Assembly (NCBI GenBank): GCA_022867625.1
Contig: JALIFM010000002.1
Location: 124,001-188,000, forward strand
From: Lachnospiraceae bacterium NSJ-143
GTDB lineage: Bacteria > Bacillota > Clostridia > Lachnospirales > Anaerotignaceae
Direction: 5' to 3'
Length of the DNA: 64,000 nt
Part shown: one piece after another, positions 35,858 through 44,499 of the stretch
Numbering within the stretch: position 1 is the first letter of the stretch
How the letters are laid out: every line of letters begins with the position of its first letter
The notes under the pieces: model-generated
What the model was told of the DNA's origin: nothing
Databases searched by the model: none
The model's input: the letters and a program-made list of their open reading frames with translations, nothing else
Program-made: the position numbers and the translations under genes

Positions 35858-36823
35858 TCAGCAGGTTTCACAGCAGCAGCTTCCGTTTGTGCCGGTGTCG
35901 CTTGATGATGTGTCACAGCATGGTTTGTAGTTTGCCTGTGGTGCAAAGAGGTCTGTAGGGAACTTAAGGCTGTCGAAGAAATCGCAAGGGTTTACATCGG
36001 AAATATCTGAGCATTCGCATGGCATGCAGTTTCCATAAGAATTTACAGACATATTTGAGAGCCTTAAGAGCTTGATTACTGCGAAAAGTCCTATTGTAAC
36101 ATCAACCGCTGTAGGTGAAACGGCAGGGCATGTGTTGTCACAGCCGCAGCCACAGCCACAGTCTTTACCGCAGCCACAACCGCATCCGCAGCTTCCACAA
36201 CCGCAACCGCATCCGCAGCCACAGCCACAACCGCAAGGGAATCTGAGTGCAGCTGCAAGATTCATAGCGCTTCCTTCAACAGAAACGAATGGACCGTTTG
36301 AGGTTATGCCGTTATAAAGCTCATTAAATGATGCTACGCAGATATCTTCTCCGCCATAGAGCGATACTGTTGTTGTATATGAGCTGCATGCAGGTACTCT
36401 GCTTATTTCATTGTTTTCCGAGTTAAAGAATTTAAGTGTATAGCAGAAAATGAAGCGAAGGTTTATATCAAAGAAGCCTTTTCTGAAGCCGCTTTTTGTT
36501 TTGCTGAGGACATTCATGCTTTTTATGCAGAAGTTTTCTACTGTTACAGATACAGCGTTCTGTGGAGGTATAATTGGTTCACCGCTGCAGGAAGCTCTAG
36601 GGGCACTTGAGCCGCAGGAGCCGCATACGTTAGAACCACAGTTATTTGAGCAGGAATTATTTGTATTGCCGCAATTTAAATTACAGCCAGCTTTGGCCGC
36701 TCCGATATCGTTTGGTGTAAGGCAGACCTGAAGCCTGCACTGGTCGAATATTTTTGGTATAGATACACATTCTAACTTTGGCTGGAAAGCCGGACAATTG
36801 TTACATAAATCAATGTTTGCCAT
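35858..36823 (-). CDS. Cysteine-rich protein with (CG)n repeat, possibly spore-surface
   Basis: A 321-residue protein with no signal peptide. It has an N-terminal domain (DQCRLQVCLTPNDIG), a SVTVENFCIKSMNVLSK segment and a beta-rich core. Between residues ~196 and ~231 it has an almost pure Cys-Gly repeat (CGCGCGCGCGC), then CPAVSPTAVDVTIGLFAVIKLLR and CECSDISDVNPCDFFDSLKF. The C-terminus adds a CCCETC cluster. Such proteins are often cross-linked in spore coats or exosporium, but that is inferred. AGGAGG precedes the start and its strand is isolated. No other gene in the window shares this composition. Confidence 0.7.
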   Translation of the reverse strand: MANIDLCNNCPAFQPKLECVSIPKIFDQCRLQVCLTPNDIGAAKAGCNLNCGNTNNSCSNNCGSNVCGSCGSSAPRASCSGEPIIPPQNAVSVTVENFCIKSMNVLSKTKSGFRKGFFDINLRFIFCYTLKFFNSENNEISRVPACSSYTTTVSLYGGEDICVASFNELYNGITSNGPFVSVEGSAMNLAAALRFPCGCGCGCGCGCGCGSCGCGCGCGKDCGCGCGCDNTCPAVSPTAVDVTIGLFAVIKLLRLSNMSVNSYGNCMPCECSDISDVNPCDFFDSLKFPTDLFAPQANYKPCCDTSSSDTGTNGSCCCETC

Positions 36824-36939
36824 ATTAAATCCTCCTTTTAGTGTAGAACAAATGCTGTTCTGATATTATAGTATGACAAACTGTCTAAAGGGTGATTGCT
36901 ATTGAATTGGATTTTTGATTTGTTTTTGGGGGTGAATGA

Positions 36940-37593
36940 GTGAATGATGTAATAAAAACTGTTATAAACAGGGGATATGCTGAAATAACAGAGAAAAAAT
37001 CGAGATTTATTGCTAATATCAGTCCTGTTAAGAGCGAAGATGAAGCAAAAGCCTTTATTGATGAAATAAAAAAGAGTCATTATAACGCAAGGCATAATGT
37101 TTTTGCCTATATTATTGGTGAAAACAGTGAACTGAAAAGGTTCAGCGATGATGGTGAGCCACAGGGGACAGCCGGAATGCCTGTGCTTAATGTTCTTGTA
37201 TCGGAGGATATAAAAAACACAATAATTGTTGTAACAAGGTATTTTGGCGGTATACTGCTTGGCACAGGCGGGCTTGTAAGGGCATATACTGCGGCGGCTA
37301 AGGCTGGGCTTGAAGATGCCGGCATATGTGAAATACAGCTGTACAGAAGGTTTGAAATCAGCTGTGACTATACTTTAAACGGAAAAATACAGTATGAGCT
37401 GTTAAAAGGCGGGTATTTTGTAGAGGATACAGTATTTACTGAAAGGGTAAAATTTAAAATACTTGTAGAAAATGAGCGGGCCGAAGGATTTGTGAAAATG
37501 ATTACTGAGCTTACTTCAGCTAAAGCGGAAGTGACTGAGACTGATATTTTAAGAGGTGCCTGCAAAGATGGCAGCTTTAAATTATATGAATAG
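36940..37593 (+). CDS. yigZ: YigZ/IMPACT family protein
   Basis: A 217-residue protein. The N-terminal UPF0029 domain has KKSRFIANISPVKSEDEA, SHYNARHNVFAYIIG, RFSDDGEPQGTAGMPVL and VTRYFGGILLGTGGLVRAY. The C-terminal DUF1949 domain follows. YigZ proteins bind ribosomes or nucleic acids, with no firm enzymatic role. The GTG start at 36940 has GGGGGTG upstream. Confidence 0.93.
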   Translation: MNDVIKTVINRGYAEITEKKSRFIANISPVKSEDEAKAFIDEIKKSHYNARHNVFAYIIGENSELKRFSDDGEPQGTAGMPVLNVLVSEDIKNTIIVVTRYFGGILLGTGGLVRAYTAAAKAGLEDAGICEIQLYRRFEISCDYTLNGKIQYELLKGGYFVEDTVFTERVKFKILVENERAEGFVKMITELTSAKAEVTETDILRGACKDGSFKLYE

Positions 37594-37660
37594 GCCTTGT
37601 CATGAATATAAAAAAATGCTAAAATATTGTCTAACATAAACTAAGGGGGTTTAATCCGAA

Positions 37661-38392
37661 ATGTCCGGACATTCAAAGTTTGCAAACATTAAACATAAAA
37701 AAGAAAAAAATGACGCTGCAAAAGGTAAGATATTTACCATGCTTGGCAGAGAAATTGCGGTAGCAGTTAAAGCAGGCGGTCCTGACCCTGCTAACAATGG
37801 AAAACTGCGCGATATTATTGCTAAGGCTAAGTCCAATAATATGCCTAACGACACTATTGACAGAAGTATTAAAAAGGCAGCTGGGGCCGGAGATGGTGTT
37901 GAATATGAGAACATAACATATGAAGGCTACGGTCCTAACGGTGTTGCAATAATAGTTGAAGTCCTTACTGACAACAGAAACAGGGCTGCTGCAAATGTAA
38001 GAAACGCTTTTACAAAAGGCGGAGGAAACATGGGAACAAGCGGCTGTGTCTCATTTATGTTCGATGACAAAGGATTGATTGTTATTGACAGAGAAGAAGT
38101 TGACGGCATGGACGAAGATGAGCTTATGATGCTTGCTATTGACGCTGGCGCCGAGGACTTTGCCGTAGAGGAAGACAGTTATGAGATTACAACTTCTCCA
38201 GATGATTTTTCGGCTGTAAGGGAGGCTCTTGAAAAAGAAGGTATACCAATGGCTTCAGCCGAGGTAACAAAAATACCTCAGACATACACAACTCTTACAA
38301 ATGATGAGGATTTAAAGAAAATTAATAAGCTTTTGGATATGCTGGATGATGACGATGACGTACAGAATGTGTACCATAACTGGGATGAGTAA
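37661..38392 (+). CDS. yebC: YebC/PmpR family protein
   Basis: A 243-residue protein with [51 protein letters not shown] and [10 protein letters not shown]. YebC proteins are named transcriptional regulators, but members help translate Pro-rich peptides. It follows yigZ by 67 bases with an AAGGGGG site. Confidence 0.95.
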   Translation: MSGHSKFANIKHKKEKNDAAKGKIFTMLGREIAVAVKAGGPDPANNGKLRDIIAKAKSNNMPNDTIDRSIKKAAGAGDGVEYENITYEGYGPNGVAIIVEVLTDNRNRAAANVRNAFTKGGGNMGTSGCVSFMFDDKGLIVIDREEVDGMDEDELMMLAIDAGAEDFAVEEDSYEITTSPDDFSAVREALEKEGIPMASAEVTKIPQTYTTLTNDEDLKKINKLLDMLDDDDDVQNVYHNWDE

Positions 38393-38497
38393 GTAATAAG
38401 CATGCCGGCTTGTGGTCTAAGGGCAAAAAAGGTTTTTGACACAGGGGATACCGGAAAGAAATCAGGCGACGAATCCGTTTTTTAACAGATTTTATGT

Positions 38498-38880
38498 GAT
38501 GATACAGCCTGTGATGATATGGATGAGCTTTAGACAGCGAAAATCAAATGGAAGATTTGGAATGGTTTCTGGATGTGGCTATCGTCTGCGGCGATGAATA
38601 TCTGGATTATCATGTATGCCAGTACGCGCTGGTCGCAGCGGCGGTTGTTGACGCCATACTGAACAAACCGGATTGGGAGCTTCTGACAGATGTGCAGTAT
38701 GAGAATGATGATGAATACCTCATACTGTTTATAGAATTGAAGGAAACCCGGGAAGAAGCGGAAAAATCGAGAGAGAAAGCTGTTAAGGCGCTGGGTCTGG
38801 CTGTGAAAGCGGATTCGGAGCTGAGAGAATTGTAAGAAGAAAAGGAAGAATCTAATGATAAAAAATAAGACGTTTTTATA
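38498..38880 (+). pseudogene. Decayed DUF4259-like gene
   Basis: An N-terminal fragment in one frame (DDTACDDMDEL, 38498-38530) runs into a stop, while the rest continues in another frame from an ATG at 38548 (MEDLEWFLDVAIVCGDEYLD). That second part matches the DUF4259 middle (YALVAAAVVDAIL) and tail (SELREL). A stop then falls where family members have a Trp, with EEKEESND after it. Frameshift plus early stop indicate decay. The open frame 38548-38835 (95 codons) could still be made. Confidence 0.5.
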
Positions 38881-38897
38881 AGCGTCTTATTTTTTAT
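38860..38897 (+). terminator. Terminator after the DUF4259-like remnant
   Basis: AAAAAATAAGACG (38860-38872) and CGTCTTATTTTTT (38883-38895) form a perfect 13-bp stem with T tract. Confidence 0.8.
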
Positions 38898-39240
38898 GCA
38901 AATGAGAATTGCTGTGAAGTATAAGTGTTTTGGAATAAACGGGATGCTCGTTATCTTTTTGTGTTTTTCTATAATGTCCAAACAAATAGCCTGATAGGTC
39001 TCATAGCCTGAAATCCATTATCAGCGGCATTGGAAGCGGAAGTTTTGCGGACTGCCTGAAAAAGGAGTAATAGAAATTTTCCTTAAAATCCACATTTACA
39101 GAACCTGCCAAATCTTCTTTGTTTTAAAAATATTCATAAAATCCAGAAATTTCAGAGTTGAAGCCAGGAATCTCCTTTATAATAAAAAGCGCATGCAAAG
39201 GAGGGGCATAATGCCTTAAACCCATGCACATGTTAAATTA
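38898..39240. other. Gap with no recognised gene
   Basis: AT-rich with a few GC-rich stretches. No frame resembles a protein, and no RNA motif is recognised before the promoter of the 90-nt element at 39241. Confidence 0.4.
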
Positions 39241-39269
39241 TTGTGTAAATGCCAGAGATATAGTATAAT
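39241..39269 (+). promoter_or_regulatory. Promoter-like boxes just upstream of 90-nt RNA copy A
   Basis: TTGTGT (39241-39246) and TATAAT (39264-39269) are spaced 17 bases. The next base pair of the RNA's closing stem starts at 39276, so transcription would begin almost exactly at the structured element. Confidence 0.5.
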
Positions 39270-39275
39270 ATGCCT

Positions 39276-39365
39276 GTCATGGTGCCGTATTTACGGTTGT
39301 GTTTGGGTGTTGCTCTTACCTTAAGTGCAGGATTAGTGAGTTGGCGCATACTAGTCTGCCACGAT
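39276..39365 (+). ncRNA. 90-nt structured RNA element, copy A
   Basis: Four helices can form. A 7-bp closing stem joins 39276-39282 to 39359-39365 (one A-C mismatch). P2 is CCGT-ATTT-ACGG (39285-39296). P3 pairs TTTG with CAGG (39302-39305, 39328-39331) around GGT/ACC. P4 is TAGTGAGT-TGGC-GCATACTA (39334-39353). Copy B at 42488 has the same 90-nt length, 69 identical bases and no gap, and keeps pairing in P2, P3 and P4. A T-rich tract follows. The family is not recognised; it could be a riboswitch, sRNA or repeat. Confidence 0.6.
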
Positions 39366-39436
39366 ACTTTTATTTTAGGGGAAACAACGCTGAGACTATA
39401 TAACATCTGACGGGGAGGTAAATCAAGCGGTTTGAC

Positions 39437-39500
39437 GGTATTTAAGGAAAACGTTTACTGTCCTTTTGCGATGATTTGCTGGAATATAATTGGCTTATAA
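39437..39500 (+). repeat. Second block shared with 42607-42680
   Basis: GGTATTTAA, TTTTGC(G/A)ATGAT, GAATAT/GAAATAT and TTGGC(T/C) are shared in order with the copy at 42607-42680. So the duplicated unit is longer than the 90-nt core: about 225 bases here and 193 there. Confidence 0.55.
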
Positions 39501-39872
39501 AACAAATAAATCTTTTGTATATAATACTTTGGCAAAATAGTATTTTAACATTTACTATTTTGAATAATTGTCGTATAATATTTTTATGAATTATAGCGAT
39601 TTTTTTGTAAATATATTTTAATGAATTAAGATACAATCGTGATGGTTTATCGGATTTTTATGGATTTGTATAAAATAATCATATCTGACAATGGGTTTAT
39701 TGTTATTTTGTCTATTTTGGAATTGTCAATTAACTGAAGTATGACTGCAATATTTAGCAATGAAAGCTGTAAGCAGAAAGATAAATGACTTTTTTTAAGT
39801 GGAGGGCCTTTGTCCTTCATTTTCTTTATTGTGCTAAGGTAGAAAGTCGTATACTAGAGGGAGTTATGACAT

Positions 39873-42470
39873 ATGAATTATAGGCAAAAAAACAGGAAAT
39901 TTACAGATATGGGGATTGCGTTGGTCTGTCTGCTGGCAATTGGAATGTCCACATTCAGTATATACTCTACATACCATCTGCGGCAGACAGCTGCTATGAT
40001 TTACGAACATCCATATACAGTTTCCAATGAAGCGCGTGCCATGCGGTCACGTCTTTTGGATATGAAAGGGTTTCTTCTGGATATTTTGACACAACCGGGA
40101 AGGAAAACGGACGATGTGTTGCAGCTGTTTCAACAGCGGTATTCTATGCAGTATGATTCTATAGAGGTTATCGCTAATCAGTATCTGGGGTCTCAGCAAG
40201 ATGTGGATACGCTTATGGCGGCAATGCAGGAGCTTGAAAACACACAGGACAGTGCTTTGCCGATAGTCATGCCCATGGAGGCGGAAGCAACCAATGAATA
40301 TGTAAAGACGTACCTGTATCCAAAGTATGACTCAGTGAATGATGCTCTGATGAAAATAATAAGCTTTGCGGACGGAAAAGTACAGGGACTGGAAAGGTAT
40401 GCTGCCGCTACTGCCTCTAAAGCGATACTTTCTTCCGTAATTCTTACGGTATTCCTTCCGGCATATTTTTTGATTACCTTCCGGCGCGAGCGGAAAAGTA
40501 TAAATGAAGTACGTTACAGGGAGCATTTGTTTGATGTTCTGTCTAATAATGTAGATGAAGTATTTCTGATTTTTAACAACGAAAAGGACAGCTTTGAATA
40601 TGTCAGTCCTAATGTCAGCCGTATACTTGGCGTCGAAGAAAAAATATTTATCAATGGCCCTGAACATCTCACAAAACAGATTGTGGAGGAAGACCAGCCA
40701 ATCATTGATAAATTTGTACATTCAGCGAATGAATTTGAGAGTAAAAGCTGTGAAGTCAGGATGCATTTTCCATCAAATGAGATTCATTGGGTGAAAGTAC
40801 AGATTTTTCCGGAAATCATTAATTTAAAAGCTGTCCGCTATATAATCTCAATTTCTGATCAGACAGAAAACAGGCGTAGGGAGCAGGCGCTGAAAGACGC
40901 TCTTGTAAACGCGCAGAATGCCAATGCCGCTAAGCAGAATTTTCTGTCACGTATGAGCCATGAAATTCGCACGCCAATGAACGCTATTATTGGAATGACA
41001 ACCATTGCTGCGGCACATATTTTTGACCAGAAACGTGTAGAAAACTGTCTTGAGAAGATAGGGTATTCCTCAAAGCATCTGATGACACTGATTAATGATG
41101 TTTTGGATATGTCAAAGATTGACGAGGGAAAGATGACCATTTCACATGAAGCTTTCGACTTGGAGGGGGTAACGGAGTCTATTACCTCAATTATCTACCC
41201 TCAGGCTGTGGAAAGGGGCCTTGATTTTACGATACCTCTGATGGACATTACAGATACGGTTCTAATAGGCGATTCACTCCGTTTAAATCAGATATTGCTA
41301 AATCTCCTCTCCAATGCTTTGAAATTTACGCCTTCCGGAGGCACAATCCGCATGGAGATACGGCAGCTTCAAAAAAAGAACGGACGTGTGCGCCTCCGTT
41401 TTACTGTCAGTGACACCGGAATCGGTATGAATGAGGAGTTTATGAGCCGTCTTTTTCTTCCTTTTGAACAGGAAGACACGGCTATCGGCAGAAAATTAGG
41501 CGGTACAGGACTGGGAATGTCTATTACCAAAAATTTAGTTTCTCTAATGAATGGTACTTTGTCAGTGAAAAGCGAGCCGGGAAAAGGCAGTGATTTTACT
41601 GTAGAGCTGGATTTTGATATTGCGGAAACGGCGGTTACAGGCTCTGCTCATGGTCGTCAGAAGCTGGAGAAGTTAAAAGTCCTTATTGCAGATGATGACA
41701 GGGACACCTGCATACATACATCGTTGCTACTTAACAATTTGGGAATTGTGTCTCATTGGGTGCTGACAGGTGAGGAGTGTGTTGAAGAAGCACTATCTGC
41801 TCACAAAGTTGGTACAGACTATGATGTCTGCTTTATTGATTGGAGACTTCCGGGAATGGATGGCCTGAATGTGACACGTCAAATCCGTGAATTTGTTGGG
41901 CCTGAGACAACAATAATAATTATTACCGCTTACGATTGGAGTTCGATTGAGCAGAGCGCAAGGGAGGCTGGAGCCAATGCATTCCTTTCCAAACCTATCT
42001 TTGCATCAACTCTATATAATACTCTTCTTTCCGTGACAGGAATTGAAAAAGCTGTTAAGCTGAACAGAGAAAAAAATGTGTATCCAGCCTTGGCCAAACG
42101 CCGTATTCTTCTTGCTGAGGACAATGAGCTTAATCAGGAAATTGCTGTTGAAATTTTGAGTATGGTTGGAATAGAGGTTACCTGTGCATGTAATGGACAA
42201 GAAGCAGTAGAGAAATTTTTGGCTGACGAGAATGCATATGACTTGATTCTGATGGATATACAAATGCCGGTTATGGATGGCTATGAGGCAACTGTTATGA
42301 TACGTAAGTCAGGACTGTCACGAGCGCAAACGATTCCTATACTTGCGATGACAGCCGATGCATTTCATGAGGACGTGGTGAAAGCGAAGGAAGCCGGGAT
42401 GAATGGACATATAGCAAAGCCGATTAATCCTGAGCATCTTTATCAGACTATAGTAGATGTTTTGGCTTAG
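39873..42470 (+). CDS. Hybrid sensor histidine kinase with two receiver domains
   Basis: An 865-residue membrane sensor. Membrane spans lie at about 15-35 and 187-205, enclosing an extracellular sensor. A PAS domain covers about 220-335. The HisKA H-box SHEIRTPMNAI has His363. The ATPase domain has NQILLNLLSNALKF, DTGIGM and GGTGLGMSITKNL. Receiver 1 (~613-735) has phosphorylatable Asp656 (CFIDWRLPGMDG). Receiver 2 (~748-864) has Asp795 (LILMDIQMPVMDG) and a canonical final KPINPEHL. No output domain is fused and no separate regulator is adjacent, so phosphotransfer goes elsewhere. A 90-nt RNA element flanks it on each side. The ATG lies behind GAGGGAG. Confidence 0.93.
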   Translation: MNYRQKNRKFTDMGIALVCLLAIGMSTFSIYSTYHLRQTAAMIYEHPYTVSNEARAMRSRLLDMKGFLLDILTQPGRKTDDVLQLFQQRYSMQYDSIEVIANQYLGSQQDVDTLMAAMQELENTQDSALPIVMPMEAEATNEYVKTYLYPKYDSVNDALMKIISFADGKVQGLERYAAATASKAILSSVILTVFLPAYFLITFRRERKSINEVRYREHLFDVLSNNVDEVFLIFNNEKDSFEYVSPNVSRILGVEEKIFINGPEHLTKQIVEEDQPIIDKFVHSANEFESKSCEVRMHFPSNEIHWVKVQIFPEIINLKAVRYIISISDQTENRRREQALKDALVNAQNANAAKQNFLSRMSHEIRTPMNAIIGMTTIAAAHIFDQKRVENCLEKIGYSSKHLMTLINDVLDMSKIDEGKMTISHEAFDLEGVTESITSIIYPQAVERGLDFTIPLMDITDTVLIGDSLRLNQILLNLLSNALKFTPSGGTIRMEIRQLQKKNGRVRLRFTVSDTGIGMNEEFMSRLFLPFEQEDTAIGRKLGGTGLGMSITKNLVSLMNGTLSVKSEPGKGSDFTVELDFDIAETAVTGSAHGRQKLEKLKVLIADDDRDTCIHTSLLLNNLGIVSHWVLTGEECVEEALSAHKVGTDYDVCFIDWRLPGMDGLNVTRQIREFVGPETTIIIITAYDWSSIEQSAREAGANAFLSKPIFASTLYNTLLSVTGIEKAVKLNREKNVYPALAKRRILLAEDNELNQEIAVEILSMVGIEVTCACNGQEAVEKFLADENAYDLILMDIQMPVMDGYEATVMIRKSGLSRAQTIPILAMTADAFHEDVVKAKEAGMNGHIAKPINPEHLYQTIVDVLA

Positions 42471-42487
42471 ACATATAATATATAACT

Positions 42488-42577
42488 ATCATGGTGCTGT
42501 ATTTACGGCTGTACCTGGGTGTTTATTTCACCTGAGATACAGGAGTAGTGTGTTGGTACACACTTGTCTGCCATGAT
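42488..42577 (+). ncRNA. 90-nt structured RNA element, copy B
   Basis: It begins 17 bases after the kinase stop. The closing stem ATCATGG/CCATGAT (42488-42494, 42571-42577) is perfect. P2 is CTGT-ATTT-ACGG, P3 pairs CCTG with CAGG (42514-42517, 42540-42543) around GGGTG/CACC(T), and P4 is AGTGTGT-TGGT-ACACACT (42547-42564). P3 is UU-GG wobble in copy A and CC-GG here, and P4 differs at paired positions on both arms. TTTTTATTTT follows. A TATAAT is at 42474-42479, but no -35 is seen. Confidence 0.6.
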
Positions 42578-42606
42578 ACTTTTTATTTTCAGGAAAATCA
42601 ATTGAA

Positions 42607-42680
42607 GGTATTTAAAATCAGATTGTAAAATCAATCGCTGTATTTTTGCAATGATAGAGTGAAATATTGTTGGCCTGTAA
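42607..42680 (+). repeat. Second block shared with 39437-39500
   Basis: Same motif order as the copy before the kinase, with an extra 8-10 bases near 42620-42640. It ends where the terminator stem at 42679 starts. Confidence 0.5.
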
Positions 42681-42716
42681 AGAGAAGAAGTGACATGCTT
42701 ATCACTCCTTCTCTTT
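42679..42716. terminator. Terminator hairpin between convergent units
   Basis: AAAGAGAAG-A-AGTGA (42679-42693) pairs with TCACT-C-CTTCTCTTT (42702-42716), one internal mismatch, followed by T bases. It can serve both the kinase/RNA B unit and the minus-strand 60-residue gene. Confidence 0.65.
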
Positions 42717-42720
42717 TGTT

Positions 42721-42903
42721 TTAAATTTGATTTTTTATAATTCTTTGTTTTAGCTTGTCTGTTTTCTCATGAATGGCATGAATGGTCTTTATAAATTCTG
42801 TATCCGTTCTTCCTGTAGGGTATTCAAGCACACAATCTTCACGGTAATGGCATGGAATGACTGCTTTAAACACTTTAGCATTTTTCTGATGTACCGTTTC
42901 CAT
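42721..42903 (-). CDS. Small 60-residue protein of unknown function
   Basis: Starts METVHQKNAKVFKAVIP with one Cys pair (CHYREDC) and ends KLKQRIIKNQI, mostly charged and helical. GAGAGGTG is 7 nt before the ATG at 42903, so translation is likely. A GTG at 42912 would add three residues. It stands alone on the minus strand and no family is recognised. Confidence 0.45.
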   Translation of the reverse strand: METVHQKNAKVFKAVIPCHYREDCVLEYPTGRTDTEFIKTIHAIHEKTDKLKQRIIKNQI

Positions 42904-43238
42904 GTATATCACCTCTCAAATCAAAACATTTTGATGTGAATATTATAAATGTCATATTGAATTTTATCAATATGAAAAAAATAATCAAACGAGAGTCAAT
43001 TAACGCATAAATAAAATGAAAAAAGAGAACAAGGATATATGATACATGCAAAGGAAGAAATTTAACAAATTATCTCAAGTGTTACTGATGTATGCTCATT
43101 CATCAAACCATAGATAGAAGGATACAGTTAATGTCTGAATCAATGTCTGTAAGCAGAAAATGACTAGGAGCATTAGAACAGACAGTTTCCCGGTCAAGCT
43201 TTAGTATAATAATCCACCTAAGTCTTTATTATGTAATG
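42904..43238. other. Gap with no recognised gene
   Basis: AT-rich sequence between the 60-residue gene start and the LacI-type gene end. No clear coding frame, hairpin or motif. Confidence 0.4.
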
Positions 43239-44246
43239 CTATTTACACAAAGGCATTGTAGAGCAGCGTACAATCAAATTTGGACGGATATTGACATGAT
43301 TTTTTGGAGGTTCGCCATTTTCTATTTGGCCAATAAGCATTGGAACAACAAGCATTGTAAGCTCCTTTACCGGCTGGGCAATTGTTGTCAAAGAAGGGGT
43401 AAAGTATGCGCTTTCTTTAATACTGTCATATCCTATAATTGATATGTCATCAGGTATTTTTATTTTGTTGTCATAAAGTGCCTTCATGATGCCCAAAGCA
43501 ACATTGTCACAGCTGGAAAATATTGCTGTTGGCAGAGTATTCTTTTCTATCAATTTGCTCATTGCATCATATCCGCCTATTTCAAATTGGCCATTTCCGA
43601 TGCTTATATAGTCTTCATTTATTGGAAGCCTGAGACTGTCCATGATTCGTTTGAAAGCCAGAAGCCTTCTGTTTGAAAATCTTGTTTCAGAAATATATCC
43701 TATTTCAGTATGGCCAAGCTCTTTTAAATAAGATAATGCAAGCGATATTCCATATTCATCATCCATTGTAATATTTGTTGCAAACTCACAACTTACATTC
43801 GCCTGTATTATTATTGTAGGCATAGTAAGTTTTCTCTTTAAGTGCGGAAGCCTTTCGTTAAACTCCGGGCTGAATGGACCTATCATTATAATTCCGTCAA
43901 CTGAACGATTGCAGAATGTATCAATGCCGCTTAACTCCTTTTCACAGTTGGTATCTCCAATTGCAATAATAAGCGAATAACCTCTCAAACTCAATTCGCG
44001 TTCTATATAGTTTATTTGGCTTGCACGGTAATTGTTAGTTAAAGACGTGGAAAGAAGGCCTATTGTTTTTGTTTTTCCTCCGGCCAATGCTCTGGCTGAA
44101 AAATTTGGAGTATAATTCAGTTTTTTTGCCGTCTCTATAATAAGCTCTTTAGTTTTTGAATTCACTGATGATTTGCCTGATAAAGCACGTGATACAGTTG
44201 AAATATCAACATTGCAAGCGTTGGCAACATCTTTCAAGGTAGACAT
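43239..44246 (-). CDS. LacI-family transcriptional regulator
   Basis: A 335-residue repressor. The N-terminal helix-turn-helix is TLKDVANACNVDISTVSRALSGK, followed by the hinge (SARALAGGKTKTIGLLS) and a periplasmic-binding-like effector domain with SVDGIIMIGPFSPE, SLALSYLKELGHTEIGYI and GYDSIKESAYFTPSLTTIAQP. The divergent TRAP operon lies 250 bases away with a LacI-type palindrome between, so it very likely controls transport and breakdown of the same acid. Effector unknown. Confidence 0.92.
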   Translation of the reverse strand: MSTLKDVANACNVDISTVSRALSGKSSVNSKTKELIIETAKKLNYTPNFSARALAGGKTKTIGLLSTSLTNNYRASQINYIERELSLRGYSLIIAIGDTNCEKELSGIDTFCNRSVDGIIMIGPFSPEFNERLPHLKRKLTMPTIIIQANVSCEFATNITMDDEYGISLALSYLKELGHTEIGYISETRFSNRRLLAFKRIMDSLRLPINEDYISIGNGQFEIGGYDAMSKLIEKNTLPTAIFSSCDNVALGIMKALYDNKIKIPDDISIIGYDSIKESAYFTPSLTTIAQPVKELTMLVVPMLIGQIENGEPPKNHVNIRPNLIVRCSTMPLCK

Positions 44247-44388
44247 CCATAATCCTCCTTTTATTGACTAAAAAATTTTACATTATTTTAATGTTAAAAC
44301 AAAATTTTTATACATAATCGACAATAATATCGAAATTTATATTTATACATTGACATTTATAACAAGAGGTATTAAACTCAAAACATAA

Positions 44389-44400
44389 GCAAGCGTTTGC
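44389..44400. promoter_or_regulatory. LacI-type operator
   Basis: GCAAGCGTTTGC is an imperfect palindrome centred on CG, the hallmark of LacI/CcpA-type sites. It lies between the divergent LacI gene and the TRAP permease gene. Confidence 0.6.
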
Positions 44401-44441
44401 ATAGCATACATACACATTAATTCTATCATGTATCGTATACT

Positions 44442-44470
44442 TTGACAACAGTATTATTGTAACAATATTT
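44442..44470 (+). promoter_or_regulatory. Candidate promoter of the TRAP operon
   Basis: TTGACA (44442-44447) is a perfect -35; an AT-rich AATATT lies 17 bases later as a weak -10. A second perfect TTGACA lies at 44350-44355 with TTAAAC 17 bases on, which would place the operator just downstream of the start. Confidence 0.4.
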
Positions 44471-44499
44471 TTATTCATTTTGCGGGAAGGAGATTGATT

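Noticed and set aside
36140-36240. CRISPR array
   Set aside because: The short repeats there encode the Cys-Gly tract and have no spacers.
39276-39365. tRNA or tRNA-like gene
   Set aside because: It has a 7-bp closing stem, a 2-nt linker and a cloverleaf-like layout, but there is no TTCGA loop, no CCA, no usable anticodon arm, and the P4 loop is TGGC.
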